This document shows, piece by piece, positions 33,506-41,247 of a stretch of 64,000 nt of DNA; position 1 is the first letter of the stretch, and each line of letters begins with the position of its first letter. This DNA comes from SPCO01 sp964427285 (lineage in GTDB: Bacteria; Chloroflexota; Limnocylindria; Limnocylindrales; CSP1-4): positions 1 to 64,000 of the forward strand of contig CAYRTS010000009.1 in the NCBI GenBank assembly GCA_964427285.1, given 5' to 3'. Below the pieces are notes generated by a model. The model did not search any database. It saw only the letters and a program-made list of their open reading frames with translations, and was not told where the DNA came from. The position numbers and the translations under genes are program-made.

Positions 33506-34426
33506 ATGGATCGCATTGAGTTTGGGTTCCACGTGCCGCCCGGCGATCGCGAGATGGGGCGGGTTGACCGCTCCACGTATGTCGCTGATCTGGACCGGAT
33601 GCTGGCGATTGCGGGGCCGATCTTCGATTCGCTGTGGGTTTCCGACCACCTGATGGAAGGCGACCGCTTCCGGATCGAGCCGTGGACCCAGCTGACCTGG
33701 CTGGCCGCGCGCGTCCCAGGCGTGCGCCTGGGCCACAACGTGCTGGCCAACTCGTACCGCCACCCAGCCCTGATGGCCAAGATGGCGGCCAGCCTCCAGG
33801 CGATGAGCGGCGGTCGGTTCATCCTCGGCTATGGCGCCGGCTGGCTCGAGGACGAGTACCGCGCCTACGGTTACCCATTCCCATCCACCCGCGAGCGGAT
33901 CGCCCAGATGGACGAGGCCCTGCGGCTGATCAAGACCATGTGGACGGAGTCGCCGGCGACATTCGAAGGGGCGTGGTACCAGGTCCGCGATGCGTACTGC
34001 GAGCCACGACCCGAACCCGTCCCGCCCATCATGATCGGCGGCAGCGGCGAGCGATACCTCCTCCGAGCTGTCGCGGAACACGCCGACTGGTGGCTCTCGT
34101 ATGCCGACCGCCGCGACGTGCAGGAACACAAGCTGGCCGTGCTGGCGGACCATTGCCGGGACATTGGGCGCGACCCTGCTTCGATCCGCAAGGCCATCCC
34201 GTGGACGGTCTACCTCCGTCGCGATCGGGCAGCGGCGAGGCGCTGGGCGGGCGACGCGGTCGAGGGCGAGCGGCCGGCCGTTGCCGGCGATCCGGCGGAG
34301 GTGCGCGATCGAATTGAGGAGGCGATCGGCCTGGGGTTCAACATGATCCAGCTCCGGTTCGCCGGTTTGATGGACACTGCCGACATCGAACTATTCGCCG
34401 ACGAGGTCCTGCCGCACTTCCGCTGA
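33506..34426 (+). CDS. LLM-class F420-dependent oxidoreductase
   Basis: Luciferase-like protein of 306 residues from the ATG at 33506. It has FDSLWVSDHLMEGDRF, the F420-type loop MSGGRFILGYGAGW, FPSTRERIAQMDEALRLIKTMW and IMIGGSGERYLLRAVAEHADWW. No ribosome site precedes the ATG; TACCCT about ten bases upstream could be a -10 giving a leaderless mRNA. It is followed after 42 bases by a threonine aldolase gene in the same direction and is divergent from the MFS-SDR unit. Substrate unknown. Confidence 0.86.
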   Translation: MDRIEFGFHVPPGDREMGRVDRSTYVADLDRMLAIAGPIFDSLWVSDHLMEGDRFRIEPWTQLTWLAARVPGVRLGHNVLANSYRHPALMAKMAASLQAMSGGRFILGYGAGWLEDEYRAYGYPFPSTRERIAQMDEALRLIKTMWTESPATFEGAWYQVRDAYCEPRPEPVPPIMIGGSGERYLLRAVAEHADWWLSYADRRDVQEHKLAVLADHCRDIGRDPASIRKAIPWTVYLRRDRAAARRWAGDAVEGERPAVAGDPAEVRDRIEEAIGLGFNMIQLRFAGLMDTADIELFADEVLPHFR

Positions 34427-34468
34427 CCCAGCGCCGAACCGCCGCCACCCCCAAGCAGGAGCCCAACC

Positions 34469-35581
34469 GTGATCGATCTTCGCTCCGATACCGTCACCCA
34501 GCCCTCCCCGGCCATGCGCCGGGCGATGGCGCAGGCCGAGGTCGGTGACGACGTGTTTGGCGAGGACCCCACCGTCCGGGCGCTCGAGGAGCGGTCCGCG
34601 GAGCTGCTCGGCACGGAGGCCGCTCTGCTGGTCACCAGCGGCACCATGGGCAACCTCGTCGGGCTGATGGCCCACGTGCCGCGCGGTGGCGAGATCATCG
34701 GTCCGGCAGAGATCCACACCTTCTCGAGCGAGGGGGCCGGGCATGCCGTCATCGTCGGCGCGTCCGTCCGCATGCTGCCGTGGGCCGACGACGGCACGAT
34801 GGATCTCGCCGTCATCCGCAGCGCGGTGCGCGATCCGGACGACGTCCACGAGCCGATCACATCGTTGATCACGATCGAGAACACCCATTCACTGTCGATG
34901 GCGCAGCCGCTGACCCCGGCCTATACACGGTCGGTCGCGAACCTCGCGCGCGAACTCGGCGTCCCGCTATTCATCGACGGCGCCCGGATGTTCAACGCGG
35001 CGGTCACCCTCGGTGTGCCCGCGCGGGACCTCGTGCCTTCCGGCGCGTCCGCCACGTTCTGCCTGTCGAAGAGCCTGGCCTGCCCGGTCGGCTCGGTGGT
35101 CGTAGGGGACGCCGCGTTCATCGCCCGTGCCCGCCGTGCCCGCAAGATGGTCGGCGGCGGCATGCGTCAGGCCGGGGTGATCGCGGCCGCCGGCCTCGTG
35201 GCGCTCCAGGACGGTCCGGCCGGCATGATCGAGCGCCTCGCCGAGGATCACGCCAACGCCCGCCGGCTGGCCGACGCGCTGGCGACAATGGAGGGCGTGA
35301 CTCGCCTGGATCCGACCCGTGTCCGCACCAACTTCGTGCTGTTCGGGATCGGTTCTCCTGTCTGGCCGGACGATGCCACGGGGCGAGGCGCCGTGCTCCG
35401 GCAGCGCGCTGCCTTCCTGGACGCGCTCACCAGTCGCGGCGTCCGCATGATCGAATACCCCAAGGGCATGATCCGAGCGATCCCCCACTACGGCGTCGAC
35501 GCGGCCGACATCGAAACCACGATCAATGCCGCGCGAGCGACGCTCGCCGAGATCAGATTGGTGTCGGCGGTGACGGCCTGA
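34469..35581 (+). CDS. ltaE: Low-specificity L-threonine aldolase
   Basis: PLP enzyme of 370 residues from a GTG with AGGAG upstream. MIDLRSDTVTQPSPAMRRAM is the hallmark N-terminus, GDDVFGEDPTV follows, the pyridine Asp is in PLFIDGARMFNAAV, and Lys201 in CLSKSLACPVGS binds PLP. It splits L-threonine and L-allo-threonine to glycine and acetaldehyde. The C-terminal MIEYPKGMIRAIPHYGV is also typical. It shares direction with the LLM gene and precedes a DUF4160 remnant. Confidence 0.92.
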   Translation: MIDLRSDTVTQPSPAMRRAMAQAEVGDDVFGEDPTVRALEERSAELLGTEAALLVTSGTMGNLVGLMAHVPRGGEIIGPAEIHTFSSEGAGHAVIVGASVRMLPWADDGTMDLAVIRSAVRDPDDVHEPITSLITIENTHSLSMAQPLTPAYTRSVANLARELGVPLFIDGARMFNAAVTLGVPARDLVPSGASATFCLSKSLACPVGSVVVGDAAFIARARRARKMVGGGMRQAGVIAAAGLVALQDGPAGMIERLAEDHANARRLADALATMEGVTRLDPTRVRTNFVLFGIGSPVWPDDATGRGAVLRQRAAFLDALTSRGVRMIEYPKGMIRAIPHYGVDAADIETTINAARATLAEIRLVSAVTA

Positions 35582-35590
35582 TCAGCCGCG

Positions 35591-35680
35591 GTGCATCGAG
35601 CCGAACTCCTCAGGGATTGGGATCTCGCCAAGGCCAGTCAGCCGCTCGACCCAATCGCTCCCCTGGACCAGGATTGGTAG
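35591..35680 (+). pseudogene. DUF4160 protein, C-terminal remnant
   Basis: A 29-codon frame from a GTG at 35591 to TAG at 35678-35680 reads HRAELLRDWDLAKASQPLDP and then IAPLDQDW. This matches the C-terminal helix of DUF4160 proteins (about 80 residues, usually HxxELxxNWxLxxxxxPxxxIxPL). DUF4160 is commonly paired with the DUF2442 protein that follows 3 bases later. The N-terminal two thirds are absent: upstream lies the end of the threonine aldolase gene, in the same frame but behind its stop. Most likely a truncated gene, possibly cut when ltaE was joined here. Confidence 0.65.
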
Positions 35681-35683
35681 GCG

Positions 35684-35974
35684 ATGCTGGAAATCTGCAC
35701 CGTTGAGGCACTTGAGGGGCGCTCCGTTCGCATGACGCTGTCGGACGGCTCGGTGGTCGAGCGCGATCTGACCGATCTGCTCTGGGGCCCGGTGTTCGAA
35801 CCGATCATCGCCAACGATGGCGTGTTCCGATCCGTGTATGTTGACTATGGGACGCTGGCCTGGCCGGGTGACGTTGACATCGCGCCAGAGACGCTGATCT
35901 GGGATGGGCCGACCCCTGTCGACGAGACGACTCGCCGTCCCGAGGCGTTTCTCCGGCCGCGGCGACCACGGTAG
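35684..35974 (+). CDS. DUF2442 domain-containing protein
   Basis: Small protein of 96 residues. VRMTLSDGSVVERDLTDLLWGPVFEPI and TLAWPGDVDIAPETLIWDG match the DUF2442 fold, a small beta-rich protein usually encoded directly after DUF4160. The pair is widespread and has been suggested to act like a toxin-antitoxin or regulator pair, but no function is established. Here the partner is only a remnant, so this protein is left without its intact companion. Confidence 0.85.
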   Translation: MLEICTVEALEGRSVRMTLSDGSVVERDLTDLLWGPVFEPIIANDGVFRSVYVDYGTLAWPGDVDIAPETLIWDGPTPVDETTRRPEAFLRPRRPR

Positions 35975-35995
35975 TGATCCGCAGCGGGCCGAGTC

Positions 35996-36427
35996 TCAGT
36001 CTGGGAACCGCCACTGGAAGCGTTCGGGGCGCACGACGATCAGGACGCGGTCAGCCTTGATCTTCTCCCAGTGGGTGACGACGTCCGCCTCGAGCGGCTC
36101 GTATTTGCGGATGAGGTCCATGGTCCGCTCTCGGACGTCGCCCTCGACCACCTCGGCGGTCCCGAAGATCTGGACGTAGTTGGTCATCCGCGCGGGCCCG
36201 TCGATGCACAGGGTGACGCGCGGATCGCGCTTCGCGTTCCGGTACTTGACCGTCCAGTCGAGCGTGCTCACCCAGAATCGGGCGCCGTCCCAGAAGTACC
36301 AGTTGGGCGTCAACTGGGGCCGGCCATCGGGCATGATCGTGGCGACGATCGCATGCAGTCGCTCGCGCAGGAATGCCTGCTGGGTCTCCGTCAGGGCGGC
36401 GGCAAGGGCGGGCTCGTCGGGCATCAA
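35996..36427 (-). CDS. PPOX-class pyridoxamine 5'-phosphate oxidase-family protein
   Basis: Split-barrel protein of 143 residues. HAIVATIMPDGRPQLTPNWYFW, FWVSTLDWTVKYRNAKRDPR and VTLCIDG mirror the protein at 891-1337 closely, so the two are paralogues. It is probably F420- or FMN-dependent. The ATG overlaps the stop of the pyruvate-dehydrogenase-E1-like gene (ATGA), so the two are translationally coupled, an unusual pairing that could mean the PPOX protein acts on a product of the TPP enzyme. Confidence 0.83.
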   Translation of the reverse strand: MMPDEPALAAALTETQQAFLRERLHAIVATIMPDGRPQLTPNWYFWDGARFWVSTLDWTVKYRNAKRDPRVTLCIDGPARMTNYVQIFGTAEVVEGDVRERTMDLIRKYEPLEADVVTHWEKIKADRVLIVVRPERFQWRFPD

Positions 36428-38898
36428 GAGGCCTCCAATTCGAGTGCCAGGATCGCGGCCTCGACGATGTGATCGGCGTCGATCCCGGCGTATCGATAGA
36501 GATCCGGGATGGTCCCGGACTGGCCGAAGCTGTCCATCCCGAGCGGCACGACGGGAGCCCCGAACGCCCCGCCGACAAAACTCAGACTGTGCGAGGCGGC
36601 ATCGGCCACGGTGACGATCGGTGCCCGCCGCTCGCCGGGCGGGATCAGCGTCCCGAGGTGCCCGACCCGGTCCTTGCGGCCATGGCGCAGGGCATCCAGG
36701 CGACCCGCGTGCTGCCCGGCCGCCAGCCGCTCCGCCGACGTGACCACGATCAGATTCGCGGAGATCTCCTCGCGATGGAGCGTCCGGACCGCGGCGACGG
36801 CTTCCGGGACGATCGAGCCCACCGCGACGACCTGCACGACCGGGCTGCCGGGCGGCAACGGTTCTGGCGCATCGGACGGTTCGAGCAACCGGTACCCGCC
36901 GGCGAGGACCGCGTCGCGCCAGCCGTCGAGCCCAAGGCGCGCCTCAACCGTGGCAGACAGCGACTGGTCGATCGGACGCGTGCCGAGCCGCAGGTAGGTC
37001 GCGAACCCATCGGTTGGGTCCAGGCAGCCCCGGATTCCCTCGAGCATGGTCCACGTGACCTCGCGCCCAAACACCGGCTCGTATGAGCGGAGCCCCGGCA
37101 GCTCGATCCCGAGCGATGGCGTGATCGTGGACTGGTGCGCGCCGCCCTCGGGTGCGAGGCTGACGCCGGCCGGCGTCCCCACGAGGATGAAGCGGGCGTT
37201 GACGTACAGGGCGTAGATGAGCGCGTCGAGGCCGCGCGCGACAAACGAGTCATACACCGCGCCGATCGGGGCCAGCCGCTCGCCGAACAGCTCCCCGGAT
37301 AGGCCGAACTGGCTCAGCCACATGAACAGGTTCATCTCGCTGATCCCGAGTTCGATGTGGCGACCGGTCGGGCCAAGCGTCCACGCCAGGGGCCGTTTGA
37401 CGTCCCCGCGGTCGGGACCGGCTTCGGTGGCAAAGACCCCGGCGCGGTTGATCCATCCGCCGAGGTTGGTCGAAACCGCAACATCCGGTGCGGAGGTCAC
37501 GAGCCGCTGCCCAACCTGCGGGTCGCGCGCGAGCGCCGCCATTGTGTCGCCGAACGCCTGCTGCGTGCTCGTCATCGCCCCGATCCGGACGTCGGGCGGC
37601 GCAATCGTCGGTGCGACCGCTGGGGCGATCTGGATCGGCGGGGAACCGTAGCCCAGCTCGACTCGACGCCGAGCGCACAGGCGCGCCTCCGGAGAACCTG
37701 CCGAGAACGCCGCCCAGGGATCAGCCGGATCGGCCCCCAGCGGACCGCTCAGCGCCTCCACCTGCTCCGCTCCCAGCAGCGCCGAATGGTTGAGGCTGTC
37801 ACCAGCGAACGGCAGCCGCCAGCCCTTGATCGTGTAGGCGAACAGGACCGTCGGCCGTCCGCGTTCGCGATCGGCGGCACGAAGCGTCCGCTCCAACTCC
37901 GCCTGATCGTGACCGCCGAGGTCGGCCAGCAGGTCCGGCAGGTCGTCGTCCGGGATGTCGGCCACGGTTCGGGCCAGTGCATCGCGGCGTGCCGCCGGAT
38001 GGCCGGCAATGAGCCGCTCGCGGGCATCGGCGCCCGGCCGTCGGATGAGGATCTGGTACTCCTCGTTCTCCATATCGTCGATCCGGTCGCGCAGCGCCTG
38101 GCCGCCGGGCATGGCGAAGCGCGCCTGAAGACGGCGCCCATACTTGGCCTCGATGGCGTGCCAGCCGGCCGCGGCGAACATGGCTTCTACCCGCCGGACG
38201 CGGATCCCGGGGACCACGCGATCCAGGCTCTGTCGGTTCAGGTCAACGATCATCGTGAAGTTGCCCAGATCGCCCAGGCCCTCCTCGAGGATGGCCTCCC
38301 AGACGTTGCCCTCATCCAGCTCCGCATCGCCGACCAGGGCAACAAAACGCCGCTCCGGCTGTCGTGCCACGGTGTCGTGGAAGTGGAGCCGCAGATACCG
38401 GTCCGCCAGGGCCGCGAACATCGGTGCCACGGCCCCGAGACCGACGGACCCGGTGGAGAAGTCGACCGGATCCGGATCCTTGGTCCGCGACGGGTACGAC
38501 TGAAGCGCTCCAAACTCGCGTAGCCGGGGCAGCATGGATTGATCCAGGTTGCCGAGCAGGTACTGGATCGCGTGGAAGCCCGGAGAGGCGTGCGGCTTGG
38601 TCGCCACGAGATCGCCGGCCCGGAGCCACCGAAAGTACAGCGCGGTCAGGATCGAGACGTTGGAAGCGGTGGATGCCTGGTGGCCACCGACCTTGATCCC
38701 GCCGACGCTCGGTCGGACGTGGTTCGCCTCGTGGACCATGCGGACCGCCAGCCAGAGGACGCGACGTGCAACGGCATCGAGGGTTGCGTCCGCGGGGTTC
38801 GCCAGGTTCGCCGGATCCGTGAGGTCGGTGCTGCGAGGCGTGCGACGACGCGAGGCGCGGTTCCTGGAAGGGCGGGATTCCGGGTCGGCGACGGGCAC
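36424..38898 (-). CDS. Pyruvate dehydrogenase E1-like (AceE/transketolase-type) TPP enzyme
   Basis: Large single-chain TPP enzyme of about 824 residues from the GTG at 38898; a frame to ATG 39036 would add 46 residues. VGGHQASTASNVSILTALYFRW and STGSVGLGAVAPMFAAL lie near the start, the ThDP-Mg motif is GDAELDEGNVWEAI plus VDLNRQSLD, and FAYTIKGWRLPFAGDSLNHS resembles the AceE active-site loop. The C-terminal half carries the transketolase pyrimidine and C-terminal domains (MNLFMWLSQFGLSG, GVSLAPEGGAHQS). The upstream extension is encoded by 10-base repeats and overlaps an operator, so the later start is preferred. No E2 or E3 gene is nearby, so it may be a 2-oxoacid decarboxylase or oxidoreductase rather than a PDH complex part. 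Confidence 0.82.
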   Translation of the reverse strand: MPVADPESRPSRNRASRRRTPRSTDLTDPANLANPADATLDAVARRVLWLAVRMVHEANHVRPSVGGIKVGGHQASTASNVSILTALYFRWLRAGDLVATKPHASPGFHAIQYLLGNLDQSMLPRLREFGALQSYPSRTKDPDPVDFSTGSVGLGAVAPMFAALADRYLRLHFHDTVARQPERRFVALVGDAELDEGNVWEAILEEGLGDLGNFTMIVDLNRQSLDRVVPGIRVRRVEAMFAAAGWHAIEAKYGRRLQARFAMPGGQALRDRIDDMENEEYQILIRRPGADARERLIAGHPAARRDALARTVADIPDDDLPDLLADLGGHDQAELERTLRAADRERGRPTVLFAYTIKGWRLPFAGDSLNHSALLGAEQVEALSGPLGADPADPWAAFSAGSPEARLCARRRVELGYGSPPIQIAPAVAPTIAPPDVRIGAMTSTQQAFGDTMAALARDPQVGQRLVTSAPDVAVSTNLGGWINRAGVFATEAGPDRGDVKRPLAWTLGPTGRHIELGISEMNLFMWLSQFGLSGELFGERLAPIGAVYDSFVARGLDALIYALYVNARFILVGTPAGVSLAPEGGAHQSTITPSLGIELPGLRSYEPVFGREVTWTMLEGIRGCLDPTDGFATYLRLGTRPIDQSLSATVEARLGLDGWRDAVLAGGYRLLEPSDAPEPLPPGSPVVQVVAVGSIVPEAVAAVRTLHREEISANLIVVTSAERLAAGQHAGRLDALRHGRKDRVGHLGTLIPPGERRAPIVTVADAASHSLSFVGGAFGAPVVPLGMDSFGQSGTIPDLYRYAGIDADHIVEAAILALELEAS

Positions 38899-38910
38899 GG
38901 CGTTGGCTGC

Positions 38911-38990
38911 TCCATGCTTGGCGATGCTTGGCGATGCTTGGCGATGCAGGGCGATGCAGGGCGATGCAGGGCGATGCTGGGCGATGCATG
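38911..38990. repeat. 10-base tandem repeat, about eight copies
   Basis: Decamers of the form GCGATGCNNG (GCGATGCTTG, GCGATGCAGG and close variants) follow each other from 38921 to 38990, with a diverged unit before. The period is not a multiple of three, so copy-number change would shift any frame passing through. It lies in the leader of the TPP enzyme gene. Confidence 0.9.
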
Positions 38991-39016
38991 GCGCACGGAC
39001 TGACCGCACCCCATCG

Positions 39017-39035
39017 TGTCCCGAAATACGGGACA
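39017..39035. promoter_or_regulatory. 19-base palindromic operator candidate (IclR-type)
   Basis: TGTCCCGAAATACGGGACA has perfect seven-base arms around AAATA, followed six bases later by a further half-site GTCCCG. It lies between the TPP enzyme gene and the divergent IclR regulator gene, the usual position for an IclR binding site. It overlaps the ATG at 39036, which argues against that codon as the TPP enzyme start. Confidence 0.6.
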
Positions 39036-39147
39036 TAGGTCCCGGATTTCTGTTACTCTACTGTGCCATGAGCAGCGTCCCTTGGTCAACGACACCGGAT
39101 GCGCTCTGGGCCCCCTCCGCGAACCCGGCCGTATCCACCGGGTGCTT

Positions 39148-39262
39148 GTACCAGGCGCGCTTCGGCAACATTCGAGCGTGGTGGGTCGAAGGAAGCGACA
39201 GAAACTGCAGGAACTCCGAAGCGGCCGCGCTCAAATGTTCAGGAATTGCGCCTGACAGGCGC
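39148..39262 (-). repeat. 115-base inverted-repeat element, copy B
   Basis: Its reverse complement aligns without gaps to 13534-13648. The arms 39152-39181 and 39225-39254 are inverted repeats (about 22 of 30 positions), with the outer end CAGGCGC and inner end GAGCG as in copy A, and a diverged loop. It lies between the operator and the IclR gene, so it would be in that gene's leader or promoter. Confidence 0.72.
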
Positions 39263-39333
39263 GCCACGGCACGACCGGGGCCCGCCACGGCACGACCAGC
39301 CTCACCGTCATGATCCAGCACCCGGAAGCGGCG

Positions 39334-40206
39334 ATGTCCGAGCGAACCGGCGCACCCGAGCGAACCGGCGCACCCGGCGCACCCGAGCGAACCGCCGCGG
39401 CCGCCGCACCCGAGCCGACGAGCGGGCCGATGGCGCGCTGGGTCCGGGTCCTGCAGGCGTTCGCGGAACAGGGCGAGTGGGGCGTCCGGGACCTTTCCCG
39501 ATCCAGCGGCATCCCGCGCAGCGCGGCGCACCGCATCCTCCACGACATGGCCAGCCTCGGACTCCTGTCCGGGACAGATCCGCCGGGCCGCTTTCGCGTC
39601 GGGCCGGACCTGGCCCGGATCGGCAGCGCGGTCGCGGAACACCTCGACATCCAGCAGGTCTCGCGCCCGTTCCTCGAGCGCGCGGCCAGGGTCCTTGGTG
39701 AGACCGTCGTCCTCGCCGTGTACGACCCGCACCGGGGGAAGTTCTCGGCCGTCGATGCGGTGGAGACGAACCACCCGGTCCGCTACCTGTGGGAGTCGCT
39801 CCGGGACTGGAGCGACTTGCATCTGGGTGCGTCAGGCAAGGGGATTCTGGCCTTCCTTCCCGCCGCCGAGCGCGACGCGATGATCGATCGCCTGCCCGAC
39901 CCAATCCCGGGCCGCGTGCTGACCACGCGGGCCCACCTGCGCCGCGACCTTGAAGCAGCCCGAGAGCGGGGCTACGTGGTGAGTCATGGGGAGCGCTACG
40001 AAGGGGCGGTCGGCGTCTCGGCCCCGATCCGGGACTCGCACGGCCGGATCGCCGGAGACTTGATCGCCGCTTGGCCGGATAATCGAACGAGTCCGGCGAA
40101 GGAGGCCGAGACCGGAGCTGTGATCCGGGCGGCCGCCGATGACGTGTCGAACTGCCTCGGCTGGGACGCCCAGCGGAGTGCGAAGGAAGGCAAGGAGCGG
40201 AGATGA
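39334..40206 (+). CDS. IclR-family transcriptional regulator
   Basis: Regulator of 290 residues from the ATG at 39334, chosen over ATG 39310 because GGAAG precedes it. A winged helix-turn-helix spans about residues 35-90 (VLQAFAEQGEWGVRDLSRS, SGIPRSAAHRILHDM), followed by the IclR effector domain with HLGASGKGILAFLP and GYVVSHGERYEGAVGVSAPI. The first 30 residues are repeat-encoded (ERTGAP units). It starts a plus-strand unit with Gfo/Idh, an unknown protein and an enolase, and is divergent from the TPP enzyme. IclR proteins typically sense aromatic or sugar acids. Confidence 0.9.
   Translation: MSERTGAPERTGAPGAPERTAAAAAPEPTSGPMARWVRVLQAFAEQGEWGVRDLSRSSGIPRSAAHRILHDMASLGLLSGTDPPGRFRVGPDLARIGSAVAEHLDIQQVSRPFLERAARVLGETVVLAVYDPHRGKFSAVDAVETNHPVRYLWESLRDWSDLHLGASGKGILAFLPAAERDAMIDRLPDPIPGRVLTTRAHLRRDLEAARERGYVVSHGERYEGAVGVSAPIRDSHGRIAGDLIAAWPDNRTSPAKEAETGAVIRAAADDVSNCLGWDAQRSAKEGKERR
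39340..39411 (+). repeat. 18-base coding tandem repeat in the IclR gene
   Basis: GAGCGAACCGGCGCACCC occurs twice exactly (39340 and 39358), followed by a 9-base half unit and a diverged longer unit. It encodes the ERTGAP repeats of the regulator's N-terminal tail. The 18- and 9-base steps keep the frame. Confidence 0.85.
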
Positions 40207-41234
40207 GGAAACCGATCCGCATCGGGATCGTCGGGTCCGGCAAGATCGTCCGGGCTGCGCACGTCCCGCGATTTCGCGAGATCGAGGGCGTGGAGCTTGT
40301 GGCAGTGGCCAACCGTACGGCGGACTCATCGCGACATTCCGCGGCGGAACTCGGGGTGGCTCGATCGTTCGACGACTGGCATGCGCTCGTCGCCGACCCG
40401 GAGATTGATGCCGTCCTCGTGGGCGCCTGGCCGTACCTGCACGCCTCGGTCGCCATCGCCGCGCTCGAGGCCGGCAAGCACGTCCTGACCGAGGCGCGCA
40501 TGGCAGCCACCGGGGTGGACGCCCGAGCCATGCTGCGCACCTCGCAGGCCAGGCCGAACCTTGTCGCGATGGTCGTGCCGTCGTCGTTCTCCCTGTGGGC
40601 CGACGCGACGATTCGCCGACTCCTCGCAGCGCGCGCGATCGGTCGCCTCCAGCATGTGCGGGTCGCCTGGGATTCGAGCAAGCTGGACGATCCGGCCGAG
40701 GCATGGCGCTGGCAGCGCCAGTACAGCGGCGAGAACGTGATGGCCTTTGGGATTGTCTATGAGGCGATGGCCCGCTGGCTCGGGCACGCGACCGTCGTGA
40801 CTGCGGTCACCCGGTTCGGGCCGGCGCAGCGCTCGGGTCCTGAGGGCCCGTTCGACGTGGACGTCCCCGACCACGTCCTGGCGATCCTGGAATTCCCCGA
40901 CGACGTAACGGCGACGATCGAGATGTCGGCACGTACCGGGCCGCTGGAGTCCAACGCCGCCATCTTCTACGGTACGGGGGGGGCCCTGCGGGTGGACTTC
41001 GCCACCGAACGGATCGGTCGCGCAACGCCCGGTGGCGACTGGGCGCCGGAACCGGTCCGCTACCAGGATCGAGCCGGCTGGACTGCGGAGATTGACTTCA
41101 TCGCCGCGATCCGCGGCGATCGCCCCGTCACCCTGACGGATTTCGCGACCGGTGCTCATTACATGGCCGTGGTCGAGGCGGTCGACCGATCCGCGGTCAA
41201 GGGGCGGCGCCAGAAGGTCGATCCAGGCCAGTGA
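40203..41234 (+). CDS. Gfo/Idh/MocA-family oxidoreductase with EAR in place of EKP
   Basis: Protein of 343 residues whose ATG overlaps the IclR stop. The Rossmann motif is IVGSGKIVRAAH. At the position of the catalytic EKP motif it reads HVLTEARMA, so the conserved lysine is missing and an arginine follows two residues later; this places it in a Gfo/Idh branch whose catalysis may differ. The C-terminal domain has ENVMAFGIVYEAMARW. It precedes the unknown 276-residue protein by 13 bases. Likely part of the IclR-controlled unit. Confidence 0.82.
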   Translation: MRKPIRIGIVGSGKIVRAAHVPRFREIEGVELVAVANRTADSSRHSAAELGVARSFDDWHALVADPEIDAVLVGAWPYLHASVAIAALEAGKHVLTEARMAATGVDARAMLRTSQARPNLVAMVVPSSFSLWADATIRRLLAARAIGRLQHVRVAWDSSKLDDPAEAWRWQRQYSGENVMAFGIVYEAMARWLGHATVVTAVTRFGPAQRSGPEGPFDVDVPDHVLAILEFPDDVTATIEMSARTGPLESNAAIFYGTGGALRVDFATERIGRATPGGDWAPEPVRYQDRAGWTAEIDFIAAIRGDRPVTLTDFATGAHYMAVVEAVDRSAVKGRRQKVDPGQ

Positions 41235-41247
41235 AAGGAGTCTCGTC

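Larger units (their letters stand above)
38991..39333. other. Divergent regulatory gap between the TPP enzyme and the IclR regulator
   Basis: Contains a 19-base palindrome at 39017, an AT-richer promoter-like stretch around 39045-39065 (TTTCTGTTACTCTACTGT), and copy B of the inverted-repeat element. A short frame from ATG 39068 runs through the element but has no ribosome site or recognisable product. Nothing else was seen. Confidence 0.55.

Noticed and set aside
39068..39313. Short frame from ATG 39068 across inverted-repeat element copy B
   Set aside because: The matching frame in copy A contains a stop codon, so the element is not conserved as protein-coding sequence.
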